The notes under the pieces: generated by a model
The model's input: the letters and a program-made list of their open reading frames with translations, nothing else
The model's database searches: none
Told to the model about the DNA's origin: nothing
Position numbers and translations under genes: made by a program
Shown: piece after piece, positions 33,683 through 46,130 of the stretch
Layout of the letters: every line of letters begins with the position of its first letter
How positions within the stretch are numbered: the stretch's first letter is position 1
Assembly (NCBI GenBank): GCA_030867875.1
Contig: JAOWCC010001751.1
Coordinates: 24,110,369-24,174,368, forward strand
Length of the DNA: 64,000 nucleotides
Direction: 5' to 3'
Source: Actinernus sp. WN-2022
Lineage: Eukaryota; Cnidaria; Anthozoa; Actiniaria; Actinernidae

Positions 33683-35259
33683 CCGACCTCAGCTTTCACA
33701 AGCCACACTTTGGTAAAAAAACGCATTCATATTTTTTTTTCGCTTTTCCTGGCAAAATCTTTTAAACCGTGATGCACTCCAATTGAAAACTAGTACTCCA
33801 CTCACTACTGCATGCCATGCCAGAGGCAGTCAACTATATATTTACTCAAAGTAACTGTAACTTTTGTAAGGTTCTTCGGGGGTTCTTGTAAAGGTCTTGA
33901 CTTGAGAATAAGACCGTAGTTGGTTCTGTTCAACTGGAGCAAATGAGATTCTTAATATGACCATACATACAGTGACGTCATACCTATGTGACGTCATAAA
34001 GGTAAGGGGAGGGGTGGTGTGCATATGAAAAAAATATAGAATTACTAAAAAATTCTAAAATTAAATACATTTTTGCTAAATTTATTAATACCGATACGAT
34101 ACACATTTACAATTTCAAAGTCACAATAGCTTGTGAAAATTCATTTATTGAAGCCGCGCATGCGCCAAAATTTGCAACGGCTAACGAACTTTCGATCACG
34201 ACTCATATCAGCTGTGTTAATAATGGCGGAGCTTGAGGGCCGAATTCAGCAAACAATATATCTACTGACCTATAGTAGGGCCGACACAGAAATTTCCCAA
34301 CAGAGAAAGCTTTTCCCAAGCCGTTATCGAAGGATGGGAGCAAAATAGCAACAAGGTTATTCAATGGGTGGTTTCTTTAGAGGGTCACGCAGAGCTTGAA
34401 GAGCCAAATCTGGAAACGAATCGCTACCACTATTACATGGCTCTGAAGTTAAAGACGAAATCAAGGTGGTTGAATGTAAAAAGATATCTATATTGAAATG
34501 GGGGAGGGCGGTTGGTTAAAAATAGCCCTAAATTGCTAAGAGGTCCGACTTAAATGGCAGGCATCTAGGCATCAAGGTCATCAAGTCCTACTCCATAATG
34601 AGATGCCTTTATTGGCATAAACCAATATATTCGTTCCTGTATCTGTCATGTTATGTCATGTTAGGGCCAATCAGAATGCTTAAAAGGGTGAACTTCTGCA
34701 AACCCCAGAAGCATGTGTCATAGCGTTGCCGCTGACCGATTTACAGTACTGTAGTTACCAGTTTCTACTCGTGTATCAGGAGACAGTACTCGCGGAATAA
34801 CTGCGGACTAGATCGATTGATCTTCCGGACTATTTTCATAATACTATTTTGTACTATAGTATTAATTTTCATTTATTAATGCGTAAGCAATTTACTATTT
34901 AAAATAGTTCTCCGCATCTGAGAAAATTTCCGGATTCTGCCAGTTTATGTTTTACCCACTCGCTGCGGTCTACAGCCGCCCATGCGGTCAGGATTTCAAA
35001 TACTCTGACCTTATTTCAGACAAAAATGTGTAATTTACATGTTTTGTCAGACGAAGGAATTCCATATCACATTTCAAACGAAAACAAAAACGGTATCGCA
35101 TGAAACGCATAGCATTTATCAAATGAATGAAATAAATATATAATAGATTTGAAAGATGAAGTAATGAGGAGGCCTCGTTTTCTATGTCGATCAATTATAT
35201 CTGTAAATAGTTTTAAATAATAGTTACAATAGTTATTAATAGTTTAATTGTTATAATTT
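33683..35259. other. intergenic; no gene seen
   Basis: At 34980-35170 there is a dispersed repeat (CTGACCTTATTTCAGAC ... CATGAAACGCATAGCATTTAT) that recurs at 37290-37650. The small frames are unconvincing. Confidence 0.45.
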
Positions 35260-35345
35260 AATTGTCAGGGCTCCTATTGATAGCACTCACATTTTGTAAC
35301 TGAAGGGACTACCCTGCTTAAATAAAGGTTTATTCATTCATTCAT
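35260..35345 (+). repeat. LINE 3' tail
   Basis: GGGACTACCCTGCTTAAATAAAGG is followed by TTTATTCATTCATTCATTCA. A LINE-type 3' end with a short tandem tail, here without its body. Confidence 0.6.
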
Positions 35346-35544
35346 TCAAGCGTTTTTCGGTTGCATGAATTGATTGTTTTCTGAGGACACCTTCGGAAAA
35401 TATCACAGTTAACAATAGTTTTTTTTTATCATTTTATCCGCCGCGGGATCAAAACAAACGTTGGAAAACTTTCTCAAAAACTAAATCCATCTTCTGTAAC
35501 GGCGTTCCTTAATTTCATACAGCACTACCACAGCAATAACAGGC

Positions 35545-35995
35545 TTTACAGAATTTGTAGTGAAACATTCCGTTACAGCACACTCTTTGTTTTGCCAATG
35601 ACTACAAATGGAAGCGAAAGAAAGGAATTCATTATCAGCTATGCCGAGCTAGCACCGAAACTTTATAAATAAACTTCCCGTACATCACCCTCTTTGATTT
35701 ACCAGTGACTCCAAATGGAAACGAAAGAAAGAAATTCATTATCAGCTATGCCGAGCTCCGAAACTTTATATGTAAAACTTCCCGTTACAGCACACTCTTT
35801 GTTTTACCAGTGACTCTAGAAAGAGAAGCGAAATAAAGGAATTCATTATCAGCTATGTCGAGCTCCGAAACTTTATAAATACCTGTAAAACTTCCCGTTA
35901 CTGCACCCGCTTTGTTTTGCCAGTGACTACAAATGGAAGCGAAAGAAAGAACTTCATTATCAGCTTTCCATGCTGCAGAGCTCCGAAATGTCATA
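35545..35995. repeat. about 115-bp tandem repeat, 4 diverged units
   Basis: Each unit contains CACTCTTTGTTTTGCCAGTGACT, GGAAGCGAAAGAAAG, TTCATTATCAGCTATG and GAGCTCCGAAACTTTATA. A fifth, more diverged unit lies at about 36675-36775. The units are about 3 kb upstream of the TPR-CHAT gene. Confidence 0.85.
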
Positions 35996-38740
35996 AGAGC
36001 GGTTATGTTATGATCCGTTATGTCGGATCCGTTATTGCACATTATCAACTTAATTGATACTATCATGTCGAGTTTTCGCTTAAAAACTCAAGATTGCTCA
36101 AGTTATACCAATTAATTCGTTTCAAGGCTGACGGACCAGAACTCTTCAGTATATAATTATAGGCCAATATCTATATTCTAGCAGTGGTTAACAAGAATAT
36201 AGAACCAGTACATACATGTAGTAAATATTTATTCATTTAAATATCAATACATTTCATTTTTTCTTCTTTTTGATCATTTTGTTTGCTATTATTATTGTAA
36301 ATATATTTTCATTATAACTTTCGCAAGCGCCCTATACATACTGACAGACACGAGCGATAACACGAAACTTGATCAGTAGCCGACTGACAACAATACCATT
36401 TTTGTAATGTGAACAGTTTTTGCTGAGTCTTTAAAGGGGAAAAAGGAAGAATAATTGTGTAGAGATGAATATTGAGGCTTGTTTTAGAAACTTCTAATAT
36501 AAGCCGCATTTGCTCATTTAAAATAGAGACTTGGGGCAGGTGGGAGTCAATATTAATGTTGATTTCTAGCTCTTTCTCTGCCAACAGAAGTCTTTCGTGG
36601 AAAACTGTAATAGTTAAGGGAAAATGAAGCCAGGCTTTTCAGCAGCAACAGTAAAGCTTGCTCACGAGCAAACACTATGATTTGCCAGTATTTATAATTC
36701 TATGATAAATGAAAGAAAAAGGAAGGAAGTCATGATCAGCTATCACAGCTCCGAAACACAATCAGGGAATGCCAGTTCCAATGCGATATAGGACGCAAAG
36801 GTTTTGATACTTTAAAAGAGTTTCTCCAGATTACTCCAAATTAAGGTATATACATTGTACATGCCTTAGTATAAGGGTTGAGTTGTTGTACATCTACTAG
36901 GAGCGAGATACAATGTTAAAAATATTAGAGGTAGAAGAGAGAGACCCATGTGAGACCCAATATGAAAGCGAATTGGTTATACGCCCACAACAAATAGCAG
37001 CATTATTAATTGCTTGGCATAGGATAGGATGTTAATTAGGTGTTTGATTACTAAAATGTTATAACAATTTTGCAGGTTTATGACTTTATATATAGAAAGA
37101 GGCCATGTTTAGCTGTGCAATTATTTTACAGTTTTAGTAATGAAAAGTGGATCACACTCCTACATTAAAAATGTTATTTTTCACATCATTCTGTAGGCTT
37201 TAACAAATACCCTAGGGCCTAGCCTACCTTGAAAACTGGCCAACGTTATTTTTAGGCAGGACATTTACTAGATAGGGACGTGCCAGCGGGATTTCAAAAC
37301 CCTGACCTTATTTCAGACCAAACTTTGTGATTTTCATACCCTTAAGTTCAGACTTGACCCCCAAATTCTGGAACCTATTTTTCCCTTTGGTTTATTCTGT
37401 TTGTAAATTTACTCTTAAGATGAATAACCAAACGATACTATTTCGGACCAGAAGAAGGACTTTCTTGCCTATTTCAGACTAAAACAGTACATACCAATAT
37501 AGATTATTTAGAAGAGTATATATATCCCCCGACCCCCGGACATTCTTTGACTGAAGAGGGAATTCCACGTTAAATTTCAAGCGAAAACGAAAAACGAAAT
37601 TGCATGAAACGCATAGCATTTATGAAATAAAAATATAATCGATTTGAAAGATGAATAGAAAAATTAATTAGGTAGAAAATCTCAGAATTGAAAGATATGT
37701 GGCGCTACTATACTGGGACAAAGCGGGTTGCTTGCAGAATATAAAAATTGCTGGTGAATTGGGGTTTAGTTGCTCTGATATTTTACAAGCAAGTAAAAGG
37801 GATATCTCAAGTTTTATTTGCTCAAAATCTACTAAAAGAGTTTTGAGTAGAAATCCAAGATGGCTGCGGATGTGATCACTGCCCCAATTCATACAGTAAT
37901 CAACGGTAAGCTTGATATCAAGCTGAAGTAATTGCTTTCTGAACACGCTGTTGTAAGCTCATCATATTTAACAATCATTTAATTTTTAATTTGAGAAAAT
38001 ATTTCTCAAACTCATTAATAATTCATGGCATAATCAGCCAACCAGGATCTCGTATTGGAAACCCAATGAAACACCAGTTCACAAAACACAAGTTCAACAT
38101 ATTTCCCTAAAGAACACACTACTTTTTTTCCTCGAACACTTCTGTCCTTCAAAGATCGATGCTGTATAAAATTCCTCCCTCACATGGATTCACCTCGAAA
38201 ACTAGCTCTCAAACTATCAGTAATACTTAAATGTTTTGAAACGAAGCATGCTCTACTCAAACTAAAGTATGCACGGCATTGTTTCCATTCAAAGTTGTTC
38301 GCATCATAAATTAAGCCCGCAAACCGCCTTCAGAATAAACTTCGGAGCTGGTAACGAATAACGCAAAAATTACTCATACTTTCGAAATATCAGTCCAATT
38401 ATCGAACTGTAGTATTAAAGAATCACTGCCGTCTTATTCAATCTATAATTTTGGCACAAGAAACCAATTTGCAAACCTTTTACCTCAGCTTAATGAGGAG
38501 ATGTTAATATTAATGATCGAAGGGAACGTTTTTTAAAAGATCAGAACTATATGATAGTTAATTAGAATTTAAAATCTTAACAATAGAATCTGACAAATGT
38601 TTAAGGTAAAAAATCAAATCCATTGCAGATGAATTAACGTTATTACCAGTACATTGCCACTGCTAAAAGACTCATGCAAGCGACATGAGAAACATATTAA
38701 TAGATACTTCCTACCCTTAACAGAACAACACAATATTAAG
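35996..38740. other. upstream region of the TPR-CHAT gene; no gene seen
   Basis: It includes the second copy of the TTTCAGAC repeat (37290-37650). Shortly before the TPR-CHAT ATG, TTGCAG at about 38623-38628 and TTACCAG at about 38643-38649 are possible splice acceptors, so an upstream non-coding or short coding exon cannot be excluded. Confidence 0.4.
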
Positions 38741-41700
38741 ATGGCAAACTCTTGCCGTATCTTGGGAAGCGCCAACACAGGAAAGAATAAAGGAAAAGCA
38801 ATGGCTTATGTACCCCTGGTAAACGAGTATGATTCAATATCTGAGGCCATTCAGTATCATGACAAAAAACTAAACATCGCCAAAGAGATATCTGACAGGT
38901 CCGGCGAGGCGGGAGCATATGGAAACTTGGGAATCGCCTATAAGTCATTAAGCAAATACCACGAGGCCATTCAGTATCATGAAAAGCATCTCAACATCGC
39001 CAAAGAGATATCTGACAGGTCCGGCGAGGGGCGAGCATATGCAAACTTGGGAAACGCCTATCAGTCATTAGGCAAATACCACGTGGCCATTCAGTATCAT
39101 GAAAAGCATCTAAACATCGCCAAAGAGATATCTGACAGGTCCGGCGAGGGGAAAGGATATGGAAACTTGGGAAACGCCTATCAGTCATTAGGTAAATACC
39201 ACGAGGCCATTCAGTATCATGAAAAGCATCTCAACATCGCCAAAGAGATATCTGACAGGTCCCGCGAGGCGGGAGCATATGGAAACTTGGGAATCGCCTA
39301 TAAGTCATTAGGCAAATACCACGAGGCCATTCAGTATCATGAAAAGAATCTAAACATCGCCAAAGAGATATCTGACAGAGCCGGCGAGGGGCGAGCATAT
39401 GCAAACTTGGGAATCGCCTATAAGTCATTAGGCAAATACCACGTGGCCATTCAGTATCATGAAAAGCATCTCAACATCGCCAAAGAGATATCTGACAGGT
39501 CCGGCGAGGGGCGAGCATATGCAAACTTGGGAAACGCCTATCAGTCATTAGGCAAATACCACGAGGCCATTCAGTATCATGAAAGGCATCTCAACATCGC
39601 CAAAGAGATATCTGACAGAGCCGGCGAGGGGCGAGCATATGCAAACTTGGGAAACGCCTATAAGTCATTAGGCAAATACCACGAGGCCATTCAGTATCAT
39701 GAAAAGCATCTCAACATCGCCAAAGAGATATCTGACAGGTCCGGCGAGGGGCGAGCATATGCAAACTTGGGAATCGCCTATAAGTCATTAGGCAAATACC
39801 ACGAGGCCATTCAGTATCATGAAAAGGATCTCAACATCGCCAAAGAGATATCTGACAGGTCCGGCGAGGGGCGAGCATATGCAAACTTGGGAATCGCCTA
39901 TAAGTCATTAGGCAAATACCACGAGGCCATTCAGTATCATGAAAAGCATCTCAACATCGCCAAAGAGATATCTGACAGGTCCGGCGAGGGGAAAGGATAT
40001 GGAAACTTGGGAAACGCCTATCAGTCATTAGGTAAATACCACGAGGCCATTCAGTATCATGAAAAGGATCTCAACATCGCCAAAGAGATATCTGACAGGT
40101 CCGGCGAGGCGGGAGCATATGGAAACTTGGGAAACGCCTATCAGTCATTAGGTAAATACCACGAGGCCATTCAGTATCATGAAAAGAATCTCAACATCGC
40201 CAAAGAGATATCTGACAGGTCCGGCGAGGGGAAAGGATATGGAAACTTGGGAAACGCCTATCAGTCATTAGGTAAATACCACGAGGCCATTCAGTATCAT
40301 GAAAAGGATCTCAACATCGCCAAAGAGATATCTGACAGGTCCGGCGAGGCGGGAGCATATGGAAACTTGGGAAACGCCTATCAGTCATTAGGTAAATACC
40401 ACGAGGCCATTCAGTATCATGAAAAGAATCTAAACATCGCCAAAGAGATATCTGACAGAGCCGGCGAGGGGCGAGCATATGCAAACTTGGGAATCGCCTA
40501 TCAGTTATTAGGTAAATACCACGAGCCCATTCAGTATCATGAAAAGGATCTCAGCATCGCCAAAGAGATATCTGACAGGTCCGGCGAGGGGCGAGCATAT
40601 GCAAACTTGGGAAACGCCTATCAGTCATTAGGCAAATACCACGTGGCCATTCAGTATCATGAAAAGCATCTCAACATCGCCAAAGAGATATCTGACAGGT
40701 CCGGCGAGGGGCGAGCATATGCAAACTTGGGAAACGCCTATCAGTCATTAGGCAAATACCACGAGGCCATTCAGTATCATGAAAAGCATCTCAACATCGC
40801 CAAAGAGATATCTGACAGGTCCGGCGAGGGGCGAGCATATGCAAACTTGGGAATCGCCTATAAGTCATTAGGCAAATACCACGAGGCCATTCAGTATCAT
40901 GAAAAGGATCTCAACATCGCCAAAGAAATATCTGACAGGTCCGGCGAGGGGCGAGCATATGCAAACTTGGGAATCGCCTATAAGTCATTAGGCAAATACC
41001 ACGAGGCCATTCAGTATCATGAAAAGCATCTCAACATCGCCAAAGAGATATCTGACAGGTCCGGCGAGGGGAAAGGATATGGAAACTTGGGAAACGCCTA
41101 TCAGTCATTAGGTAAATACCACGAGGCCATTCAGTATCATGAAAAGGATCTCAACATCGCCAAAGAGATATCTGACAGGTCCGGCGAGGCGGGAGCATAT
41201 GGAAACTTGGGAAACGCCTATCAGTCATTAGGTAAATACCACGAGGCCATTCAGTATCATGAAAAGGATCTCAACATTGCCAAAGAGATATCTGACAGGT
41301 CCGGCGAGGGGCGAGCATATGCAAACTTGGGAATCGCCTATAAGTCATTAGGCAAATACCACGAGGCCATTCAGTATCATGAAAAGCATCTCAACATCGC
41401 CAAAGAGATATCTGACAGGTCCGGCGAGGGGAAAGGATATGCAAACCTGGGAAACGCCTATCAGTCATTAGGTAAATACCACGAGGCCATTCAGTATCAT
41501 GAAAAGGATCTCAACATCGCCAAAGAGATATCTGACAGGTCCGGCGAGGGGAAAGGATATGGAAACTTGGGAAACGCCTATCAGTCATTAGGTAAATACC
41601 ACGAGGCCATTCAGTATCATGAAAAGGATCTAAACATCGCCAAAGAGATATCTGACAGAGCCGGCGAGGGGCGAGCATATGGAGACTTGGGAAACGCCTA

Positions 41701-44356
41701 TCGGTCATTAGGCAAATACGACGAGGCCATTCAGTATCATGAAAAGCATCTCAACATCGCCAAAGAGATATCTGACAGGTCCGGCGAGGGGCGAGCATAT
41801 GCAAACTTGGGAATCGCCTATAAGTCATTAGGCAAATACCACGAGGCCATTCAGTATCATGAAAAGGATCTCAACATCGCCAAAGAAATATCTGACAGGT
41901 CCGGCGAGGGGCGAGCATATGCAAACTTGGGAATCGCCTATAAGTCATTAGGCAAATACCACGAGGCCATTCAGTATCATGAAAAGCATCTCAACATCGC
42001 CAAAGAGATATCTGACAGGTCCGGCGAGGGGAAAGGATATGGAAACTTGGGAAACGCCTATCAGTCATTAGGTAAATACCACGAGGCCATTCAGTATCAT
42101 GAAAAGGATCTCAACATCGCCAAAGAGATATCTGACAGGTCCGGCGAGGCGGGAGCATATGGAAACTTGGGAAACGCCTATCAGTCATTAGGTAAATACC
42201 ACGAGGCCATTCAGTATCATGAAAAGGATCTCAACATTGCCAAAGAGATATCTGACAGGTCCGGCGAGGGGCGAGCATATGCAAACTTGGGAATCGCCTA
42301 TAAGTCATTAGGCAAATACCACGAGGCCATTCAGTATCATGAAAAGCATCTCAACATCGCCAAAGAGATATCTGACAGGTCCGGCGAGGGGAAAGGATAT
42401 GCAAACCTGGGAAACGCCTATCAGTCATTAGGTAAATACCACGAGGCCATTCAGTATCATGAAAAGGATCTCAACATCGCCAAAGAGATATCTGACAGGT
42501 CCGGCGAGGGGAAAGGATATGGAAACTTGGGAAACGCCTATCAGTCATTAGGTAAATACCACGAGGCCATTCAGTATCATGAAAAGGATCTAAACATCGC
42601 CAAAGAGATATCTGACAGAGCCGGCGAGGGGCGAGCATATGGAGACTTGGGAAACGCCTATCGGTCATTAGGCAAATACGACGAGGCCATTCAGTATCAT
42701 GAAAAGCATCTAAACATCACCAAAGAGATATCTAACAGGTCCGGCGAGGGGGTAGCATATGCAAACTTGGGAATCTGCTATTTGATATTAAGTCGATACT
42801 ACAAGAAGAGAAATGAAAACGAAAGCTACCACGATACCATACTAACATCGGAGAGGTTTTTGAAGGCGAGTTTGCGATGTTGGGAGTGGTTGTTTGATAA
42901 CTTACAGGAGCAAGACCAATTTAAGATCTCCATTTTTGACACCTTTATTGATGTGTTCAAATATTTGACACATGTACTGATTGAGACCCACCAAATAGAA
43001 GAAGCTCTTCTTGTGTGTGAGCGTGGACGAGCCCGTGCCTTGGGCGATATTTTGATGTCAAAATATAATATTACTCCGGAAAATGCCTCGAGGGGTGATT
43101 CACTGAAGTATTCCGATGTTGAGATGATATTGTCGAGTGGTTATTTTTCCATGATCCTCTTTTTTACACTTATGGACATAGATGTGGCTGTTTGGACTTT
43201 AACACATCAAATCCCATTGATGTTTAAGGCGATGAATCTGATCACAGGATCTGAATCTACCATAGACAAACTCGTGGCTGCAGCCTATGGTAAATTGAAT
43301 GTCAGAGGATTGAAATGCGAGGACAGATCACTGGAGGTACCTGAAAGTTCGCATGCTAATAATGACGGGAAGGGTATTGGGAAGCAATCGTCGTTGTCCT
43401 CAGGTGAAAGAAGCGAGACCATGAAAGAAGAACAGAGTAACAAATATAACTCTAAACCTCGCATAAGATGTATATTCAGAAAGGAGCAGCATACATATCC
43501 ACTCAATAAATTGTTTGACCGATTAGTGGCTCCTGTACAACATAGCTTTACGAAGGACGAGGTTATCATAATTCCAGATGGCTCTCTGTACACGGTGCCA
43601 TTTGCAGCCCTACAAGATCCCAAGACAGGATTATTTCTCTCGGAAACTAAGCGCATTAGGTTTGTTCCCTCACTAACAGCATTAAGGGCTTTGCAAGAAT
43701 GCCAAGCAGATTATCACAGCAGGACAGGTGCACTGGTTGTTGGAAATCCTAAAGTAGGAGAAGTAATGTTTAGAGGCGACACAAGAAAGTTTCCATCTCT
43801 GCCATGCGCAGAAGAGGAGGCCAAGAAGGTTAGCGAGCTACTGGGCGTGCCACCATTGTTAGGACCCCAAGCAACAAAAGAGGCGATCAAGAAAATACTA
43901 CAGAAGGGCGTGGCTGTCATACACATTGCAGCACACGGAAATACAGAAGGAGAGATTGCACTGGCCCCATGTGCTTCAACATCAACAAGAAGTATTCCGG
44001 AAGAAGAGGACTACATCTTGACAATGAGGGAGGTACAAGCAATTGGTATTCGAGCGCAGCTGGTTGTCCTGAGCTGCTGTCACAGCGGTCGTGGTGAGAT
44101 CAAGGCAGAAGGAGTAGTTGGGATGAGCCGAGCGTTTCTTGCCGCAGGAGCCCGCTCTGTCCTAGCATCATTGTGGGCTATTGAGGACCATACTACCATG
44201 GACTTCATGTTGAGCTTTTACTCGTATTTGAAGAGTGGAAAGAGTGCTAGTACAAGCCTGCAGCAAGCCATGAAGGAAATGAGAGAGAAATACAGCAAAC
44301 CAAGGGACTGGGCCGCTTTCTTTCTTATCGGTGATGACGTAATAATCAGTGTATAA
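38741..44356 (+). CDS. giant TPR-CHAT protein (caspase-like CHAT protease)
   Basis: 1871 codons in one exon. The ATG at 38741 (AAGATGG, good context) is chosen; the frame is open earlier, but only to a TTG. Residues about 58-1370 hold 32 TPR units of exactly 40 residues ([20 protein letters not shown] then [10 protein letters not shown]) and a degenerate capping unit, of the LGN/kinesin-light-chain type. After a helical linker with [13 protein letters not shown] (about 1426), the CHAT domain (about 1590-1868) follows: [16 protein letters not shown], then VIHIAAHGN with His1732, then VVLSCCHSG with Cys1780, then [17 protein letters not shown] and [10 protein letters not shown]. Both catalytic residues of the caspase-like fold are present, so it is probably an active cysteine protease. 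In prokaryotes TPR-CHAT proteins act in defence (for example with type III-E Cas effectors); in corals the family is expanded, with unknown role. The TPR solenoid would bind a partner or trigger. It lies between inverted element copies. No AATAAA was seen close to the stop. Confidence 0.92.
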   Translation: MANSCRILGSANTGKNKGKAMAYVPLVNEYDSISEAIQYHDKKLNIAKEISDRSGEAGAYGNLGIAYKSLSKYHEAIQYHEKHLNIAKEISDRSGEGRAYANLGNAYQSLGKYHVAIQYHEKHLNIAKEISDRSGEGKGYGNLGNAYQSLGKYHEAIQYHEKHLNIAKEISDRSREAGAYGNLGIAYKSLGKYHEAIQYHEKNLNIAKEISDRAGEGRAYANLGIAYKSLGKYHVAIQYHEKHLNIAKEISDRSGEGRAYANLGNAYQSLGKYHEAIQYHERHLNIAKEISDRAGEGRAYANLGNAYKSLGKYHEAIQYHEKHLNIAKEISDRSGEGRAYANLGIAYKSLGKYHEAIQYHEKDLNIAKEISDRSGEGRAYANLGIAYKSLGKYHEAIQYHEKHLNIAKEISDRSGEGKGYGNLGNAYQSLGKYHEAIQYHEKDLNIAKEISDRSGEAGAYGNLGNAYQSLGKYHEAIQYHEKNLNIAKEISDRSGEGKGYGNLGNAYQSLGKYHEAIQYHEKDLNIAKEISDRSGEAGAYGNLGNAYQSLGKYHEAIQYHEKNLNIAKEISDRAGEGRAYANLGIAYQLLGKYHEPIQYHEKDLSIAKEISDRSGEGRAYANLGNAYQSLGKYHVAIQYHEKHLNIAKEISDRSGEGRAYANLGNAYQSLGKYHEAIQYHEKHLNIAKEISDRSGEGRAYANLGIAYKSLGKYHEAIQYHEKDLNIAKEISDRSGEGRAYANLGIAYKSLGKYHEAIQYHEKHLNIAKEISDRSGEGKGYGNLGNAYQSLGKYHEAIQYHEKDLNIAKEISDRSGEAGAYGNLGNAYQSLGKYHEAIQYHEKDLNIAKEISDRSGEGRAYANLGIAYKSLGKYHEAIQYHEKHLNIAKEISDRSGEGKGYANLGNAYQSLGKYHEAIQYHEKDLNIAKEISDRSGEGKGYGNLGNAYQSLGKYHEAIQYHEKDLNIAKEISDRAGEGRAYGDLGNAYRSLGKYDEAIQYHEKHLNIAKEISDRSGEGRAYANLGIAYKSLGKYHEAIQYHEKDLNIAKEISDRSGEGRAYANLGIAYKSLGKYHEAIQYHEKHLNIAKEISDRSGEGKGYGNLGNAYQSLGKYHEAIQYHEKDLNIAKEISDRSGEAGAYGNLGNAYQSLGKYHEAIQYHEKDLNIAKEISDRSGEGRAYANLGIAYKSLGKYHEAIQYHEKHLNIAKEISDRSGEGKGYANLGNAYQSLGKYHEAIQYHEKDLNIAKEISDRSGEGKGYGNLGNAYQSLGKYHEAIQYHEKDLNIAKEISDRAGEGRAYGDLGNAYRSLGKYDEAIQYHEKHLNITKEISNRSGEGVAYANLGICYLILSRYYKKRNENESYHDTILTSERFLKASLRCWEWLFDNLQEQDQFKISIFDTFIDVFKYLTHVLIETHQIEEALLVCERGRARALGDILMSKYNITPENASRGDSLKYSDVEMILSSGYFSMILFFTLMDIDVAVWTLTHQIPLMFKAMNLITGSESTIDKLVAAAYGKLNVRGLKCEDRSLEVPESSHANNDGKGIGKQSSLSSGERSETMKEEQSNKYNSKPRIRCIFRKEQHTYPLNKLFDRLVAPVQHSFTKDEVIIIPDGSLYTVPFAALQDPKTGLFLSETKRIRFVPSLTALRALQECQADYHSRTGALVVGNPKVGEVMFRGDTRKFPSLPCAEEEAKKVSELLGVPPLLGPQATKEAIKKILQKGVAVIHIAAHGNTEGEIALAPCASTSTRSIPEEEDYILTMREVQAIGIRAQLVVLSCCHSGRGEIKAEGVVGMSRAFLAAGARSVLASLWAIEDHTTMDFMLSFYSYLKSGKSASTSLQQAMKEMREKYSKPRDWAAFFLIGDDVIISV
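38881..42780 (+). repeat. 120-bp coding tandem array, 33 phases without indel
   Basis: CAAAGAGATATCTGACAG recurs at 38881 and every 120 bp to 42721 (there with an A/G change), with no insertion or deletion in between. Higher-order copies are visible: 40761-41751 and 41721-42711 are identical at a shift of 960 bp (8 units), including private variants such as CAAAGAAATA and GCAAACCTGG. 39961-40200 and 40201-40440 repeat at 240 bp. Confidence 0.97.
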
Positions 44357-44552
44357 GAACTTCACCATCAGCAAATGGTGACTAATATCGTATCTAATAA
44401 TCAAGAGGTAATTATAATACGAACAGAGGTGAATATTTCGACTGTTATCAGTATTATTTTGGTCTGTAGCTGTAAGAACTTAGTTTGCATAGTATGTTAT
44501 TTAGCTGCTGGGAGATTCGTATAGAGAAAACACTATGCCCGGGGTGTTGAAT
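44357..44552. other. 3' flank of TPR-CHAT gene
   Basis: AT-rich, with several TAATAAT words but no canonical AATAAA close to the stop codon. Confidence 0.4.
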
Positions 44553-44697
44553 GTACGTACGGACCGGACCGCGTGTGTACGTACGGACCGGACTGCATGT
44601 GTACGTACGGACCGGACCGCATATGTACGTACGGACCGGTCTGCATGTGTACGTACGGACCGGACTGCATGTGTACGTACGGACCGGACTGCATGTG
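44553..44697. repeat. 24-bp tandem repeat with GTACGTAC core, 6 units
   Basis: The unit GTACGTACGGACCGGACTGC plus ATGT is repeated six times with C/T variants. Each unit contains the palindrome GTACGTAC and a near-palindrome CGGACCGG. The frames through it are low-complexity artefacts. Confidence 0.92.
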
Positions 44698-45319
44698 TGA
44701 CAGAAATGTGGCTGCTACGTCAGAATCTCGGCACAAACTTTGTAAAAAGTGTCATTTCCACTGGGATGAGGCGCTAGGATACGGTGATAGTGGTCAGATA
44801 GAGAAAATACCGTCCGCTCTAGGATCCAATCAGATTGCAGGACATATATACTTGGTTACGGTCCTCTCGCACACAAAAACAAAATGACTAGTATTGGTTA
44901 TTTTGACGGTATATATGTTTTATTTCTAGACTACTTTAAAAACGTTTTCCCATTTTAATATTGTAATGTGCATTTGACCGTTTAAAGTGCCTATAACCCT
45001 TCTTGCAATTTTCATAATGAATCTCCGAAAAGTTTTGAGTACTTGTGTGAAGAAAGTTTTGGTTTACGCTTGTTTGAAATCGTGTAAATTTGACCTTTCC
45101 TGACCCATGACCGCGTAAGTAAAAGCCCGAGTCGATTCCTGATTAGACGTCGTATAACTAATTCGACTTTGCAATAATTTGAAGAAATACTTCAAATGTT
45201 GACTAAAATGACTTTTTTTATCTTTACTAACAACATTGGCTCTTACTAATGCTCATTCTTACGCGTATTCTGGTTGGCCATACAACTGTGTGATTGTTAT
45301 GACGGGCAGTTCAATAGAG
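44698..45319. other. non-coding; one arm of the 16.2-kb MITE family at 44985-45170
   Basis: TTTAAAGTGCCTATAACCCTTCTTGC through CGAGTCGATTCCTGATTAG is a diverged single arm of the foldback element at 16159-16699. The rest is unassigned. Confidence 0.6.
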
Positions 45320-46130
45320 GCCGCATATGTTTCTGCGTTTGTCGATGGTGGCCTGTGTGTTTGTATGTTTCTGCTTTGGTTCGCATTTGTTTCTGCGTTT
45401 GTCGATGGTGGCCTGTGTGCTTGTATGTTTCTGCTTTGGTTCGCATTTGTTTCTGCGTTTGTCGATGGTGGCCTGTGTGCTTGTATGTTTCTGCTTTGGT
45501 TCGCATTTGTTTCTGCGTTTGTCGATGGTGGCCTGTGTGCTTGTATGTTTCTGCGTTTGTCGATGGTGGTCCTTGCTTGTGTGTTTGTTCTTCGAACTGG
45601 TGGATTGCATTTGTTTCTGAGTTTGTCGATGGTGGCCTGTGTTTGTATGTTTCTGCTTTGGTTCGCATTTGTTTCTGCGTTTGTCGATGGTGGCCTGTGT
45701 GCTTGTATGTTTCTGCGTTTGTCGATGGTGGTCCTTGCTTGTGTGTTTGTTCTTCGAACTGGTGGATTGCATTTGTTTCTGCGTTTGTCGATGGTGGCCT
45801 GTGTGTTTGTATGTTTCTGCTTTGGTTCGCATTTGTTTCTGCGTTTGTCGATGGTGGCCTGTGTGCTTGTGTGTTTCTGCTTTGGTTTGCGTCTGTTTCT
45901 GCGTTTGTCGATGGTGGCCTGTGTGCTTGTATGTTTCTGCTTTGGTTCGCATTTGTTTCTGCGTTTGTCGATGGTGGCCTGTGTGCTTGTATGTTTCTGC
46001 TTTGGATTGCATTTGTTTTGTGTTTGGCCATGTTTGTATGTTTCTGCTTTGGATTGCATTTGTTTTGCATTTGGCCATGTTTGTACGTTTCTGCTTTTGT
46101 CGATGGTGGTCTGTGTGCTTGTATGTTTCT
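45320..46130. repeat. 60-bp minisatellite beside element copy B
   Basis: The unit TTTCTGCGTTTGTCGATGGTGG...TGTATGTTTCTGCTTTGGTTCGCATTTG repeats with a 60-bp period, exact in 45361-45540, with shorter variant units to 46130. It is the complement of the 60-bp unit inside copy A at 32395-32660. It lies outside the terminal 46-bp repeats of copy B, so it may be the remnant of a third, adjoining element. Confidence 0.92.

Noticed and set aside
38654..38740. TPR-CHAT start at 38654
   Set aside because: That codon is TTG. The first ATG in frame is at 38741 with good context.
38736..42668. Minus-strand frames of about 65-70 codons across the TPR array
   Set aside because: Antisense shadows of the 120-bp coding repeat.
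38881..42780. CRISPR-like array
   Set aside because: The regular 120-bp period is coding TPR sequence without unique spacers, in a eukaryotic gene.
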